Assembly: GCA_028278335.1 (NCBI GenBank)
Contig: JANQEN010000105.1
Span: 1-42,987, forward strand
Direction: 5' to 3'
DNA: 42,987 nucleotides
DNA from: Chitinivibrionales bacterium
GTDB lineage: Bacteria; Fibrobacterota; Chitinivibrionia; Chitinivibrionales; JANQEN01
Positions 14,337 to 22,045 of this stretch are shown here, piece by piece. Position 1 is the first letter of the stretch, and each line of letters opens with the position of its first letter. The notes under the pieces were generated by a model. That model worked only from the letters and a program-made list of their open reading frames with translations, did not search any database and had not been told where the DNA came from. The position numbers and the translations under genes were made by a program.

Positions 14337-14666
14337 ATTTCTTTACCAAAGTCCACTGTCCAACGAGAAAGCGAGAAATTTGTTGAGGATGGTAGTGGTA
14401 AGGTATGTTTAAGAGTTAAACAAACAACTGATTCTCCTCCTTTGCCTTCGGGTGCGGCTACTGAATCAAAGCAGGATGATGTTATTTCTGAGCTTGATGC
14501 TTTAAATTCTTTAGTTCCTTCTGTTTACGACTATATTAGTCTTAGTTATACTGGTGATAACTTAACAGGTGTGGTTTTTAAAAATGGTGGAGCAGGGGGA
14601 AGTACAATTTCGACTCTTACTTTAGGTTATGCTGGTAGTAACTTGACTAGCGTAACTAAAACATAA
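14337..14666 (+). CDS. Hypothetical virion-type protein with a probable ATT start (109 aa)
   Basis: The frame is open from TTG 14328, but AAGGGAG at 14321-14327 abuts that codon. ATT at 14337 is the codon with proper spacing and gives SLPKSTVQRESEKFVEDG, a typical phage protein opening. ATT at 14331 is the alternative. The rest is Ser/Thr-rich with two copies of a Y-GDNLTGVVF / YAGSNLTSVT-like motif, suggesting a beta-structured appendage or fibre-related protein. Function unknown. Confidence 0.6.
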   Translation: MSLPKSTVQRESEKFVEDGSGKVCLRVKQTTDSPPLPSGAATESKQDDVISELDALNSLVPSVYDYISLSYTGDNLTGVVFKNGGAGGSTISTLTLGYAGSNLTSVTKT

Positions 14667-14667
14667 T

Positions 14668-15705
14668 ATGCGTTATTCCTTTAATCCTTTCTCTGGTAAA
14701 TTAGAGCCTCTTTCTAGTTTGGCAAGTGAGATCTCGATTGCTGACGCTGGGGGCTACTATACTGGCACAAATGTAGAAGCGGCTTTACAGGAAATAGGAG
14801 CGGGAACCACTTTAGATTCCCGCTATCTTAAACTAGATGCCTCAAATAGTCCTGTTACTGGTAATTTAACTATTAGTGCAAATTTAACAGCCAATAACGT
14901 CTACGTCCCCGATGGTGGTTTTGTCGGTGTTAGTGGTGCCGATGGTTGGACTTTTGATTCTACTAATGGAGATATTACTACTACAAGTAAGGTCGGCATC
15001 GGTCTTACTAGTTTAAATGATAAACTCGAAGTTTCTGGTTCTGTTGATATCCAAGGTGGTGGCGCATTAAAACTTGCTGGAACAATAAGAATTAACTCTA
15101 GCGGGAATGTTATTACAGAAACTATCATTCAAAATAAAAGTAGCGACTTACATATACGACAAATGGACGATTATGATATTAAATTTGACACTAACAATAT
15201 TGAAAGGATGAGAATTACAAATACCGGCGATGTTGGCATCGGAACAGCAAGCCCAGCTGAAAAACTACATGTTAGCGGAGGACATATCCAAGTTGACACT
15301 GATTATGAGCTGAGAACTAGTAATTTTCAGAAATATGTTCCTGACGCAGACAGCTTGTCAATTACTGGTACTAATTTTGGACTAATGACAGCTACCAATG
15401 GTCTTATCTTCAGTTATAATGCTAATAATACTTCTGGAGCTGGTATCTTTTTTGGTCAAGGTACTACTGATCCAGGCGACGCTAACTGGGTGGCAGAAAT
15501 GAGAATAATAGATGGCAACGTCGGCATCGGGACAGCGAGTCCATCATCTAATGCAGATTTAACTCTTGAAGGCGGAGCTTTGTGTATAAAGGAAACTACT
15601 ACACCAACGGCTGATACAAATTATGGTAAAATTTATTCCAAAAGTGATAATAATCTTTATTTTCAGGATGGTGCAGGTAACGAACATCAGGTTGCTTTTG
15701 TTTGA
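14668..15705 (+). CDS. Fibre-like virion protein (345 aa)
   Basis: Contains DAGGYYTGTNVEAALQEIGA, a linker motif widespread in phage fibres. It also has three degenerate copies of the V(G/S)IGxxSxxxKLxVSG repeat (KVGIGLTSLNDKLEVSG, DVGIGTASPAEKLHVSG, NVGIGTASPSSNADLTLEGG) typical of trimeric fibre stalks. The C-terminus (YFQDGAGNEHQVAFV) is a common fibre tip. No chaperone or enzymatic domain follows. It lies between portal and scaffold, away from the other tail genes, so it may be a head fibre. Confidence 0.75.
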   Translation: MRYSFNPFSGKLEPLSSLASEISIADAGGYYTGTNVEAALQEIGAGTTLDSRYLKLDASNSPVTGNLTISANLTANNVYVPDGGFVGVSGADGWTFDSTNGDITTTSKVGIGLTSLNDKLEVSGSVDIQGGGALKLAGTIRINSSGNVITETIIQNKSSDLHIRQMDDYDIKFDTNNIERMRITNTGDVGIGTASPAEKLHVSGGHIQVDTDYELRTSNFQKYVPDADSLSITGTNFGLMTATNGLIFSYNANNTSGAGIFFGQGTTDPGDANWVAEMRIIDGNVGIGTASPSSNADLTLEGGALCIKETTTPTADTNYGKIYSKSDNNLYFQDGAGNEHQVAFV

Positions 15706-15741
15706 TTAAAAATTTTATTAAAATATTTAAAGGAGAAATTT

Positions 15742-16089
15742 ATGAAAATAGATGTAACCCAGTTTATTAAAAATTTTAAAGGGGAAAAAATAGAAAATTT
15801 TGATGTTGAGGTTGTTGATGGTAAACAAGTAGTTAAAAAAGTAGCTATGAATCTTAGAGATTCAATAACTAGTTTACTGGATCAGGAAAACGAAGCAAAC
15901 AGATTATCTAAAGAGAAGAAAAATAAAGCTTATCAGATTCAACAGAAACTATGGTCGAACAAGGTGGTTGATTTAACTGACGATGATCGGTCATATATTA
16001 AAGAAAGAGCAGCAATTTTTTGGCCGCCTATGTCTTATGGTAGATTAAGCGATTTATTTGAAAGTAAAGATAAAAAAGAAAGTAAATAG
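15742..16089 (+). CDS. Hypothetical protein (115 aa)
   Basis: GGAGAAATTT precedes the ATG. The N-terminal beta segment (DVTQFIKNFKGEKIENFDVE) and the following helices resemble small phage proteins of unknown role seen near fibre genes. No enzymatic motif. Confidence 0.65.
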   Translation: MKIDVTQFIKNFKGEKIENFDVEVVDGKQVVKKVAMNLRDSITSLLDQENEANRLSKEKKNKAYQIQQKLWSNKVVDLTDDDRSYIKERAAIFWPPMSYGRLSDLFESKDKKESK

Positions 16090-16091
16090 AT

Positions 16092-16313
16092 ATGCGTACT
16101 CGTGCTGAAATAGAGGAATCATATAAAGAGTTGGTAGTGCCATCAGAATCAACTGATGCTTATAAGCTTTTATTTGAGCTTTTAATGGATATTAGGGAGT
16201 TATTGTCGGGGCAAAGGGATAATGACTTGCGAAGTCGAATTGAGCAGGCTAGAGAAAGAATAGAGGAAGAAAGGGCTAAAAAAGTAGAAGAAGTTGGTAA
16301 AAGAATAAGTTAG
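16092..16313 (+). CDS. Coiled-coil small protein (73 aa)
   Basis: Begins at ATG 16092, two bases after the preceding stop. The C-terminal half (SRIEQARERIEEERAKKVEE) is a strongly charged helix. No function known. Confidence 0.55.
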   Translation: MRTRAEIEESYKELVVPSESTDAYKLLFELLMDIRELLSGQRDNDLRSRIEQARERIEEERAKKVEEVGKRIS

Positions 16314-16322
16314 GGGGTGACT

Positions 16323-16517
16323 ATGCCTAAAAAAATGGAGAGAAAGCTAAAAGCTATGGTTAAGAAAAAAGGATTTGGTAAAGAAAGAAGCGATGCTTAT
16401 GTTTACGGGGCAATGAGAAAGATGGGATGGAAGCCAGGTCGGGAAAAGAGGGGGGTGGCATCGCATACTGACCCCGTAGCTAAGAAGGCTTTAAAATCAA
16501 TCTACAAGAATTGTTGA
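16323..16517 (+). CDS. Basic small protein (64 aa)
   Basis: The start is set at ATG 16323, with GGGGGTG upstream, not at the GTG 16317 that overlaps that site. Lys/Arg-rich protein (KKMERKLKAMVKKKGFGKER, then YVYGAMRKMGWKPGR) that I recognise as a kind of small basic protein common in phage structural operons. It may bind DNA. Confidence 0.6.
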   Translation: MPKKMERKLKAMVKKKGFGKERSDAYVYGAMRKMGWKPGREKRGVASHTDPVAKKALKSIYKNC

Positions 16518-16542
16518 CAGTTGTGTTATATTAATATAAAGA
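16514..16542 (+). promoter_or_regulatory. Possible promoter for scaffold and capsid genes
   Basis: TTGACA (16514-16519) with a 17-nt spacer to TAAAGA (16537-16542). The -10 match is partial (TA-A-). The 90-bp gap before the scaffold gene is the only sizeable leader in this part of the operon, which supports a promoter here. Confidence 0.4.
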
Positions 16543-16607
16543 CCAAGCCAGAGTTAACAGTTGTTAGTTAAGACAACCAAGTTAACAAAGGCAGTCAGGA
16601 GGTAAAT

Positions 16608-17342
16608 ATGTCCGATGACCAAGAACAAGGTCAAGGCGGAACTGAATCCCAGGAAGGAAATCAAACTTCAGCGGACAATCAGGAAAACCAAGATCAAAAT
16701 CAGTCAGACGAAGGACAAGGTAAGGACGGAGAGTCCAAGCAACAGCTTTATAAAACTCCAGATGGGAGAGAGCTGCCAGCAGACCAATTAGCCGAAGAAT
16801 ACGGCAAGTTGAACTCCGAATTTACCAAGCGTTCCCAAAAACTCTCAGATTATGAGAGGAAAGAAAAGGAAGCGAAAGAGCAGGCCGAGCTTGAGGCCAA
16901 CAAAAGCGTTCAGGAGAAACTGAAAAATGTTCCTCCCGATGTTAAAGAAGCGATACTGGGGATAGTTAAACCAGTTATCACTAACGCTTTAACCGCCAGA
17001 GAGAGGGCTGATGCTCAGCGCAAGAGAGATGAAGCCTTTGAAAAAGAGCTTTCAGCTATGGAAAAGGAGTTTCCTGGAGGGGATGGTAAGCCTAAGTTTG
17101 ACAGAAGCGAACTAATCGAGTCCATGCGCAAGCCAGACAATCGGAACTTTGATCCTAGATCTAAGTTTTTCGATCTAAAGCGCAAGGAGTTTATTGATTA
17201 CGAAAACAAGCAAGCTATGAAAGGTAAATCTGGCGGAACCAGTACCGAAAGAACGGGTCAATCTGGAGCCAGAAAGCCAGACAAAAAATCTCCAAGAACC
17301 CTTGCAGAAGCTCGTAAAGCGGCAATGAGCCGAGTTAGATAG
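16608..17342 (+). CDS. Capsid scaffolding protein (244 aa)
   Basis: Gln/Asp/Glu-rich N-terminus, a short conserved YKTPDGRELPADQLAEEYGK segment, long charged coiled coil in the middle, a basic C-terminus (GARKPDKKSPRTLAEARKAA). This composition and the place directly before the major capsid gene are hallmarks of phage scaffolds. AGGAGGTAAAT precedes the ATG. It would guide procapsid assembly and then leave the head. Confidence 0.8.
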   Translation: MSDDQEQGQGGTESQEGNQTSADNQENQDQNQSDEGQGKDGESKQQLYKTPDGRELPADQLAEEYGKLNSEFTKRSQKLSDYERKEKEAKEQAELEANKSVQEKLKNVPPDVKEAILGIVKPVITNALTARERADAQRKRDEAFEKELSAMEKEFPGGDGKPKFDRSELIESMRKPDNRNFDPRSKFFDLKRKEFIDYENKQAMKGKSGGTSTERTGQSGARKPDKKSPRTLAEARKAAMSRVR

Positions 17343-17417
17343 GCTAATCATCTCTTCACCTTTTCAGGAACGATAAGTTATAAATCTTATTGTAACTAAA
17401 CGAGAGGAGGTGAAAAT

Positions 17418-18116
17418 ATGGCTCAAAATTTAACTTATTTTGATGATGCTCTTAAAATCGACTACCTGCCCGCTATCCGTGAGCAGCTAGAGAATTCTTC
17501 TGTTCTTCTGAATAAGCTACAACGCAACGAAGAGGACGTTTCTGGTAAACAGTGGCAAATCACCACTCACTATCAGCGCAACTCTGGAGTTGGTGCTGGT
17601 TCGGAAACTGCTCTGCCTACAGCTGGTTATCAGGGGTATTTGAATGCCTACGGTCCTGTTAAATATAACAGGGGAAGGGTAGAAGTAACGGGTCCGACAA
17701 TGGCAGCCAGTAGGGATAACAAGGGTGCGGTGATTAAGGCTTTAGACTCTGAAATTAAGGGAGTAACGACTGATCTTAAAAAAGATGTTAATGGACAGCT
17801 TTTTAGGGATGGTACTTCTATCCGTGCTTACGTTAATGGTGATCCTGGTACTGGCACGACCTTAACTGTTGATACCCCAGGTACTCAATGGCTACAGGCT
17901 GGAATGGTAATTGACATTCTAGGTAATGCTGACGGTGATGGAGCCACTAATGACGCTGATGTAATTATTAGCTCGGTTGATAGTGATACCCAAGTTACTG
18001 TTTCGGCAGCCTTAGATGCGGCTATTGATGACAATGACTATGTAGTTAGAGCTAACTCGACTGATGGGGCTGGAGTTCTACCAACTGATTCATACGAAGT
18101 AATGGGGTTAAAGGGT
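17418..18116 (+). CDS. Major capsid protein, exon 1
   Basis: Codons 1-233 of a capsid protein that continues at 19022. GAGGAGGTGAAAAT precedes the ATG. The N-terminal arm (LTYFDDALKIDYLPAIREQL) and LAGLIDADG-free body with RGRVEVTGPTMAASRDNKGA are typical of an HK97-fold capsid protein of this class. The exon ends in GGT (Gly), after which the sequence becomes Cys-rich endonuclease. The last four bases (GGGT) can pair with GCCC at 18126-18129 with a terminal U-G wobble, as at group I 5' splice sites. Spliced product: 408 aa. Confidence 0.85.
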
Positions 18117-18992
18117 AAATTTATTGCCCCTATAAGAGGCAATGGTTTATGTGAATGTGGGTGTGGTCAAAAAACTAGAATAGCCGATAAAACCGCACGG
18201 AGGAATGGTTGGATTAAAGGACAACCGCTTCGGTTTATTCACGGTCATAATAGGCGTAAGTTAGTTAGAACCCCGCAAAGAGAAAGACATACCGCTCAAT
18301 ATATTAAATGGCGACTTTCAATATTTGCGAGAGATAATTATACTTGTCAATTATGCGGATATACTGGTAAAAAATTGGAATCACACCATATTTACAAGTT
18401 TAATAAGTACCCCAAAAAAAGATTTATGGTTAAAAATGGCATTACTTTATGTAAAAACTGTCATTATTTAACTAGGGGTAAAGAAAAACTATTTAGAAAA
18501 CATTTTATTGCACTTATAGAAAAGAGGATGAATTCAGGGGAAGTCCTTCGGGATAATCCTGAGCCAAGCCGTAGGGGAAACTCTGCGGAAGGTGCACAGA
18601 CTAGTAGGCAAGCCTTAGACGCTAAGATTTTAACAGAACTTAAAGTAACACATTTTGCTTGCGATAATTGTGGAAAAATCATTCGTTTGCCTTATTGGAA
18701 AAGGAAAACTAACAAGAATAATTTTTGTAGTTTAGCTTGTAAACACCAATGGCAGAAGAATAACTTTCCTTCGGGAAAAGACCATCCACAGTTTAGTTCT
18801 GTTAAAAGGCATTGTTCTTATTGTGGGAAAACAATTTATATAATTCCTGCAAGAGCAAAAATAACTGAAAAGTTTTTTTGTAACAGAGAACATTATGTTT
18901 TATATCGGCGTTATGGCAGTAATCCTACCACGAGCGTCCTCCCCGAAAGGGATGATATAGTCGGAGCTATGTGGAAACATATAGAGGCTTAG
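18117..18992 (+). CDS. Intron-encoded HNH endonuclease/zinc-finger reading frame
   Basis: An open frame runs without a stop from capsid exon 1 into the intron (524 codons from 17418 in total). No internal start with a ribosome site was found, so it may be made as a fusion from unspliced RNA. The first part has CECGCGQKTRIADKT and an HNH core (YTCQLCGYTGKKLESHHIYK ... NGITLCKNCH). The frame then reads through the ribozyme core and ends in two four-Cys fingers (CDNCGK...FCSLACK and CSYCGK...FFCNREH). It likely promotes intron homing into empty capsid genes. Confidence 0.7.
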   Translation, partial: KFIAPIRGNGLCECGCGQKTRIADKTARRNGWIKGQPLRFIHGHNRRKLVRTPQRERHTAQYIKWRLSIFARDNYTCQLCGYTGKKLESHHIYKFNKYPKKRFMVKNGITLCKNCHYLTRGKEKLFRKHFIALIEKRMNSGEVLRDNPEPSRRGNSAEGAQTSRQALDAKILTELKVTHFACDNCGKIIRLPYWKRKTNKNNFCSLACKHQWQKNNFPSGKDHPQFSSVKRHCSYCGKTIYIIPARAKITEKFFCNREHYVLYRRYGSNPTTSVLPERDDIVGAMWKHIEA

Positions 18993-19021
18993 GATAAAGA
19001 GCCTAAGCGGTAACAAAACTG
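18117..19021 (+). mobile_element. Group I intron in the major capsid gene
   Basis: The 905-nt insert splits a continuous capsid frame. Core signs: a P4-P6-like run AATCCTGAGCCAAGCC at 18555-18570, GGAAGGTGCACAGACTA with the 5' strand of P7 (GACTA, 18599-18603), the matching 3' strand in GATATAGTC (TAGTC, 18958-18962), and a P9-like hairpin GCTTAGG/CCTAAGC near 18986-19008. The last intron base is G (19021) and the upstream exon ends in U. The capsid frame resumes at ATA 19022. Confidence 0.85.
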
Positions 19022-19549
19022 ATAGTTGACGACAACACTTATGTGGATACACTGCATAATATTTCTCGTACCTCATATGCTTGGTGGAAATGTTCTACTC
19101 ACAGTAGCGATGACAACTCTGGTTCTAATCGTGATATTGACTTGGACTTGATTCAGGCTTCAGTTTCGGCAGTAGAAAAGAACGGTGGGATGGTTAATAT
19201 GATTTTGTCTGATGTTGACATTAGGGATGCTTATGTAGCATTGCTGGTAGCTGATAAAAGGTACGTTAACACCCTTGCTTTAGATGGGGGTTGGTCGGCA
19301 GTTGAATACTCTAGTGGAAAACCGATTCCTTGGGTAGCTGACGTTGATTGTGGTCCTAATACTGTTTACTTCATAGATACCAATCATCTGTCTATTATGC
19401 AGATGAGTTCTTGGGATTTTATGGACAAAGACGGTAGCGTACTATCTAGGGTAGCAAACTCAGATTCTTATGAGGCGGTTCTTTACTGGTACTCAGAGTT
19501 GGCAACCGATAAGCCAAGGGCACATTCGTTTTTGCGCGATGTGCAATAG
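19022..19549 (+). CDS. Major capsid protein, exon 2
   Basis: Codons 234-408 of the capsid protein, beginning IVDDNTYVDTLHNISRTSYA and ending PRAHSFLRDVQ. It contains the WVADVDCGPNTVYFIDTNHL segment typical of the P domain of this capsid class. Without splicing it has no start codon with a ribosome site near its beginning. Together with exon 1 it gives a normal-length capsid protein. Confidence 0.85.
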   Translation: MVDDNTYVDTLHNISRTSYAWWKCSTHSSDDNSGSNRDIDLDLIQASVSAVEKNGGMVNMILSDVDIRDAYVALLVADKRYVNTLALDGGWSAVEYSSGKPIPWVADVDCGPNTVYFIDTNHLSIMQMSSWDFMDKDGSVLSRVANSDSYEAVLYWYSELATDKPRAHSFLRDVQ

Positions 19550-19554
19550 CAGGG

Positions 19555-19693
19555 AGTTTCTCTATAAAAGGAACTGTGATACCTAGTTTCTGACTCAAAG
19601 GTATAAGAGGTGGAAGGGGTTACACCATACTAACCCCACCAGTATCCCGAAAGGGGGTTAACTGTGTAAGGCTAGGGTTCCTTACTACTTTTT
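19555..19693 (+). ncRNA. Compact multi-hairpin RNA after the capsid gene
   Basis: Five consecutive stems can be drawn. H1: 19555-19561 with 19569-19575. H2: ATACCT 19579-19584 with AGGTAT 19599-19604. H3: GGTG and GGGTTA (19609-19622) with TAACCC and CACC (19631-19640). H4: CAGT/ACTG around TCCC-GAAA-GGGG (19640-19664). H5: GTAAGG/CCTTAC (19666-19685) followed by TTTTT (19689-19693). H5 could be the capsid-gene terminator. The set as a whole could be a structured 3' UTR, an unknown ncRNA, or a remnant ribozyme of the adjacent HNH element. Confidence 0.5.
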
Positions 19694-19731
19694 ATAGCAA
19701 TTAGTATCAATAAAAGAGGCAAAGGAAAATA

Positions 19732-20394
19732 ATGTTGGTTTGTAGGGTTTGTAAAAATAAATTTAAAGTAAAACCATATAGGAAAAATAAAGCGAAATAT
19801 TGTTCTTATGAATGTTATTGGCAAGATAAAAAAGGAACTAAGCCCTGGAATACTGGGAAGAAATTATCAATGGAACATAGGCAAAAATTAAGTAAAGTGC
19901 ATTTAGGTATAAAGTTATCGCTTAAAACTAGATTAAAAATGAAAGAGTTTGCCAACTCTCCAGAAAGGAAAGCACTACAATCAAAAATTGGAAAAGCAAG
20001 TGCTAAAAAAAGGTGGGAGAATCATAAACCTAAATATAAATATAAAAAAACAAAAGGGTTGTGGACTTGTTCAAAAGACCCAAAAATTCAATTAGAAAAA
20101 AAGAGATTTAGAAATCAAAGGTATAAGGCTAGGAAAAGAAATGCGTTGGGTAGTCATACCTATGAAGAATGGATAGCCATAAAAGAATATTATGGCAATA
20201 TGTGTCTTTGTTGTAAAAGGTGCGAACCAGAGGTTAAGTTAACAGAAGACCATATAATTCCCTTAAGCAAGGGCGGCTCTGATTATATTGATAATATACA
20301 ACCCCTGTGTGTTTCTTGTAATACAAGGAAACATACGGAGATTATATATTATGGAAAACAGAAGGGGGGTGAAAAGTTTAATTTCCTAAACTAA
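19732..20394 (+). CDS. HNH homing endonuclease with NUMOD3-like motifs (220 aa)
   Basis: N-terminal four-Cys finger (CRVCKNKF ... YCSYECYW), then NUMOD3-type DNA-binding repeats (KKLSMEHRQKLSKVHLG, KLSLKTRLKMKEFA), then an HNH domain at the C-terminus (CLCCKRC ... EDHIIPLSKGGSDYIDNIQP and CVSCN). AAAGGAAAATA precedes the ATG. It is freestanding between capsid and beta-helix genes. I found no group I core around it, but the multi-hairpin RNA lies just upstream. Confidence 0.85.
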   Translation: MLVCRVCKNKFKVKPYRKNKAKYCSYECYWQDKKGTKPWNTGKKLSMEHRQKLSKVHLGIKLSLKTRLKMKEFANSPERKALQSKIGKASAKKRWENHKPKYKYKKTKGLWTCSKDPKIQLEKKRFRNQRYKARKRNALGSHTYEEWIAIKEYYGNMCLCCKRCEPEVKLTEDHIIPLSKGGSDYIDNIQPLCVSCNTRKHTEIIYYGKQKGGEKFNFLN

Positions 20395-20400
20395 AAATAA

Positions 20401-21324
20401 ATGATAAAAGATCGAAATATTGATCCTAAAGCTGCAATTCAGTTATCTAAAATTATGGGTGCAGGAAGTAGAATTCCTGGTGAAGTTTTCTATGTAGCTG
20501 ATACTGATTCGGCTGGCGAAGCATTCTTACGAACTAGAGTTGATAATAATAAGTTATTTGCAGGAACCGACCCATTCAATGATGCTATTGGTCAATGTGT
20601 AACTGGTCGTGGTGATAGAATTGTAGTTATGCCTGGTTTTTATCAGTTAGCGGCAACTATCGCTTTAGATAAGAATGATATTAGGATTGAGGCTGTTGGA
20701 ACCCCAGAAGATACCATGCTTTTTGGCTCTGGATCAGTTTCTAGTGTAACTGCCTCGGACTATGACTTATTTACTGTTACTGGGAACAACAACACGATTG
20801 ATGGTTTGGGCCTGTTTACTTACAAAAACACTAAGGCAGCAATTAAACTGGATGATGCTGGTGGAGCAGCTACGGCTGGCTTTAACGTAATTAAGAACTG
20901 CTACTTCAGTCCACAGGCTGCTGATGGTCAGGCTTATGGTGTTCAGTTTGCTGGTGGGAGCGTTAACTGGATTGTTAACAATGTATTTGAGGCCACCAAA
21001 ACTGCTGGCATTTTACTGACTGGAAGCGTTGGAAATCCAGCCAGAACTCTTATCCGAGGAAATGAATTTATTGGTACTGGAGATCAGGGAATACACATTA
21101 CCTCTGCTAATTACCAAACTAGGATTATAGGAAACTATTTTACGCCTGGTTCTCAATCGGGGTATAACATGACTAAAGGAATTATAATTAGTGCTGGAAT
21201 GAACGCAGGAGATGTTATGTATGCAGATAACATCTTTAACTTAGCAGCGGCAGATGTTATTACTGATGGTGGAAGTGGAACAGTTAACGATAAGGCTAAG
21301 CTCGGAAATTATTACTTGGCGTAG
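20401..21324 (+). CDS. Beta-helix virion protein (307 aa)
   Basis: The opening (IKDRNIDPKAAIQLSKIMGA) is a pattern I associate with virion proteins encoded next to phage capsid genes. The rest has right-handed beta-helix (pectate-lyase-like) character: repeated NxIxGNxF-type rungs such as VIKNCYFS, WIVNNVFEAT, LIRGNEFIGT, RIIGNYF and YADNIFN. It could be a capsid decoration protein or a head or tail spike. The start follows the HNH gene by 6 nt with no ribosome site, as if the HNH gene had been inserted into its leader. Confidence 0.7.
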   Translation: MIKDRNIDPKAAIQLSKIMGAGSRIPGEVFYVADTDSAGEAFLRTRVDNNKLFAGTDPFNDAIGQCVTGRGDRIVVMPGFYQLAATIALDKNDIRIEAVGTPEDTMLFGSGSVSSVTASDYDLFTVTGNNNTIDGLGLFTYKNTKAAIKLDDAGGAATAGFNVIKNCYFSPQAADGQAYGVQFAGGSVNWIVNNVFEATKTAGILLTGSVGNPARTLIRGNEFIGTGDQGIHITSANYQTRIIGNYFTPGSQSGYNMTKGIIISAGMNAGDVMYADNIFNLAAADVITDGGSGTVNDKAKLGNYYLA

Positions 21325-21349
21325 AGTATGGTTAATCAGTAGGTTCTTT

Positions 21350-21408
21350 TCTGGGCTTGACGAACGTAAGTGGGGGGAGAGTTTAGTTCTCCCCCCAGCC
21401 CAGATTTT
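21350..21408 (+). terminator. Strong rho-independent terminator
   Basis: An outer stem TCTGGGCT (21350-21357) with AGCCCAGA (21397-21404) encloses an inner GGGGGGAGA/TCTCCCCCC stem (21372-21380 with 21388-21396). TTTT follows at 21405-21408. It ends the capsid/beta-helix transcript. Confidence 0.85.
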
Positions 21409-21428
21409 AATAATTAACTAAACTAATT

Positions 21429-21938
21429 ATGAAAAAGAAGTGTCCTGGGTGTGGTAAATTAAAGTCCATCTCAGAATTTCATTCAGATAGGCATAATAAA
21501 AAATGGGGGGTTCACTCCTATTGCAAGAAGTGTATTAGTATCAAAATGAAAAAAGCCTATCGTCAGGATTTGATAAAGTCTAGGCAGAGGGTAAAGGAAC
21601 AGTATTACAAGCACAAAGAGGCTAAATGTCGAAGAGCAAGGGCTTACTTTAAAACCAAAAATGGGAAGTATGGACAGTATTATAGAAACGCTAAAAATAG
21701 AAACCTGGAGTTCAGATTAACAAAAAAAGAATTTTTGTCGTTTTGGGAAAAAGACTGCTATTATTGTGGGAAACAGGTGCAGGGAGTCGGAATAGATCGC
21801 CTAGATAATAAAAAAGGATACACTTTAAAAAACTGTGTAGTTTGTTGCTTTGTCTGTAATAAAATGAAAATGGAAATGACTCCTACCGAGTTTGTTAAAA
21901 AATGTAACCAGATAACTAAAAAGAGAGGAGGTGTATAA
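21429..21938 (+). CDS. HNH/endonuclease VII-like homing nuclease (169 aa)
   Basis: An N-terminal Cys4 finger (CPGCGKLKSISEFHSDRH ... YCKKC) is followed by a basic region and a nuclease core CYYCGKQVQGVGIDRLDNKK, then GYTLKNCVVCCFVCNKMK. This DR.DN..GY...N....C..CN layout is that of recombination endonuclease VII and related HNH homing nucleases. It lies right after the terminator and has no ribosome site, only AT-rich sequence, so it may use its own leaderless start. Freestanding homing element. Confidence 0.8.
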   Translation: MKKKCPGCGKLKSISEFHSDRHNKKWGVHSYCKKCISIKMKKAYRQDLIKSRQRVKEQYYKHKEAKCRRARAYFKTKNGKYGQYYRNAKNRNLEFRLTKKEFLSFWEKDCYYCGKQVQGVGIDRLDNKKGYTLKNCVVCCFVCNKMKMEMTPTEFVKKCNQITKKRGGV

Positions 21939-21940
21939 TA

Positions 21941-22045
21941 ATGGAAAAGAAGGAATTTGATCTAAACGAATCTCTTTCGGTACAAAATGCTGCTGAGGAA
22001 CTTACAGCAGAACCAAAAAAAAAATCGAAAAAAAAGAAAAAATAA
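21941..22045 (+). CDS. Lys-rich micropeptide (34 aa)
   Basis: A strong ribosome site (AGAGGAGGTG) precedes the ATG at 21941. The product has an acidic helical half (EKKEFDLNESLSVQNAAEEL) and ends in a run of lysines with one serine. The stop is immediately followed by the ATG of the glycosyltransferase gene. It may bind nucleic acid or be a leader peptide. Function unknown. Confidence 0.55.
   Translation: MEKKEFDLNESLSVQNAAEELTAEPKKKSKKKKK

Noticed and set aside
18986..19010. GCTTAGG/CCTAAGC hairpin as a terminator within the capsid gene
   Set aside because: No T-run follows, and it occupies the P9 position of the group I intron just before the 3' splice site.
19555..20394. OMEGA/IscB (HEARO) system: structured RNA followed by an HNH protein
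   Set aside because: The protein is 220 aa with Zn-finger, NUMOD3 and HNH parts, with no RuvC-like or bridge-helix region. I kept only the structural analogy.
19550..20400. Second group I intron around the freestanding HNH gene
   Set aside because: No paired GACTA/TAGTC-type P7 or GATATAGTC element was found and no interrupted coding frame surrounds it.
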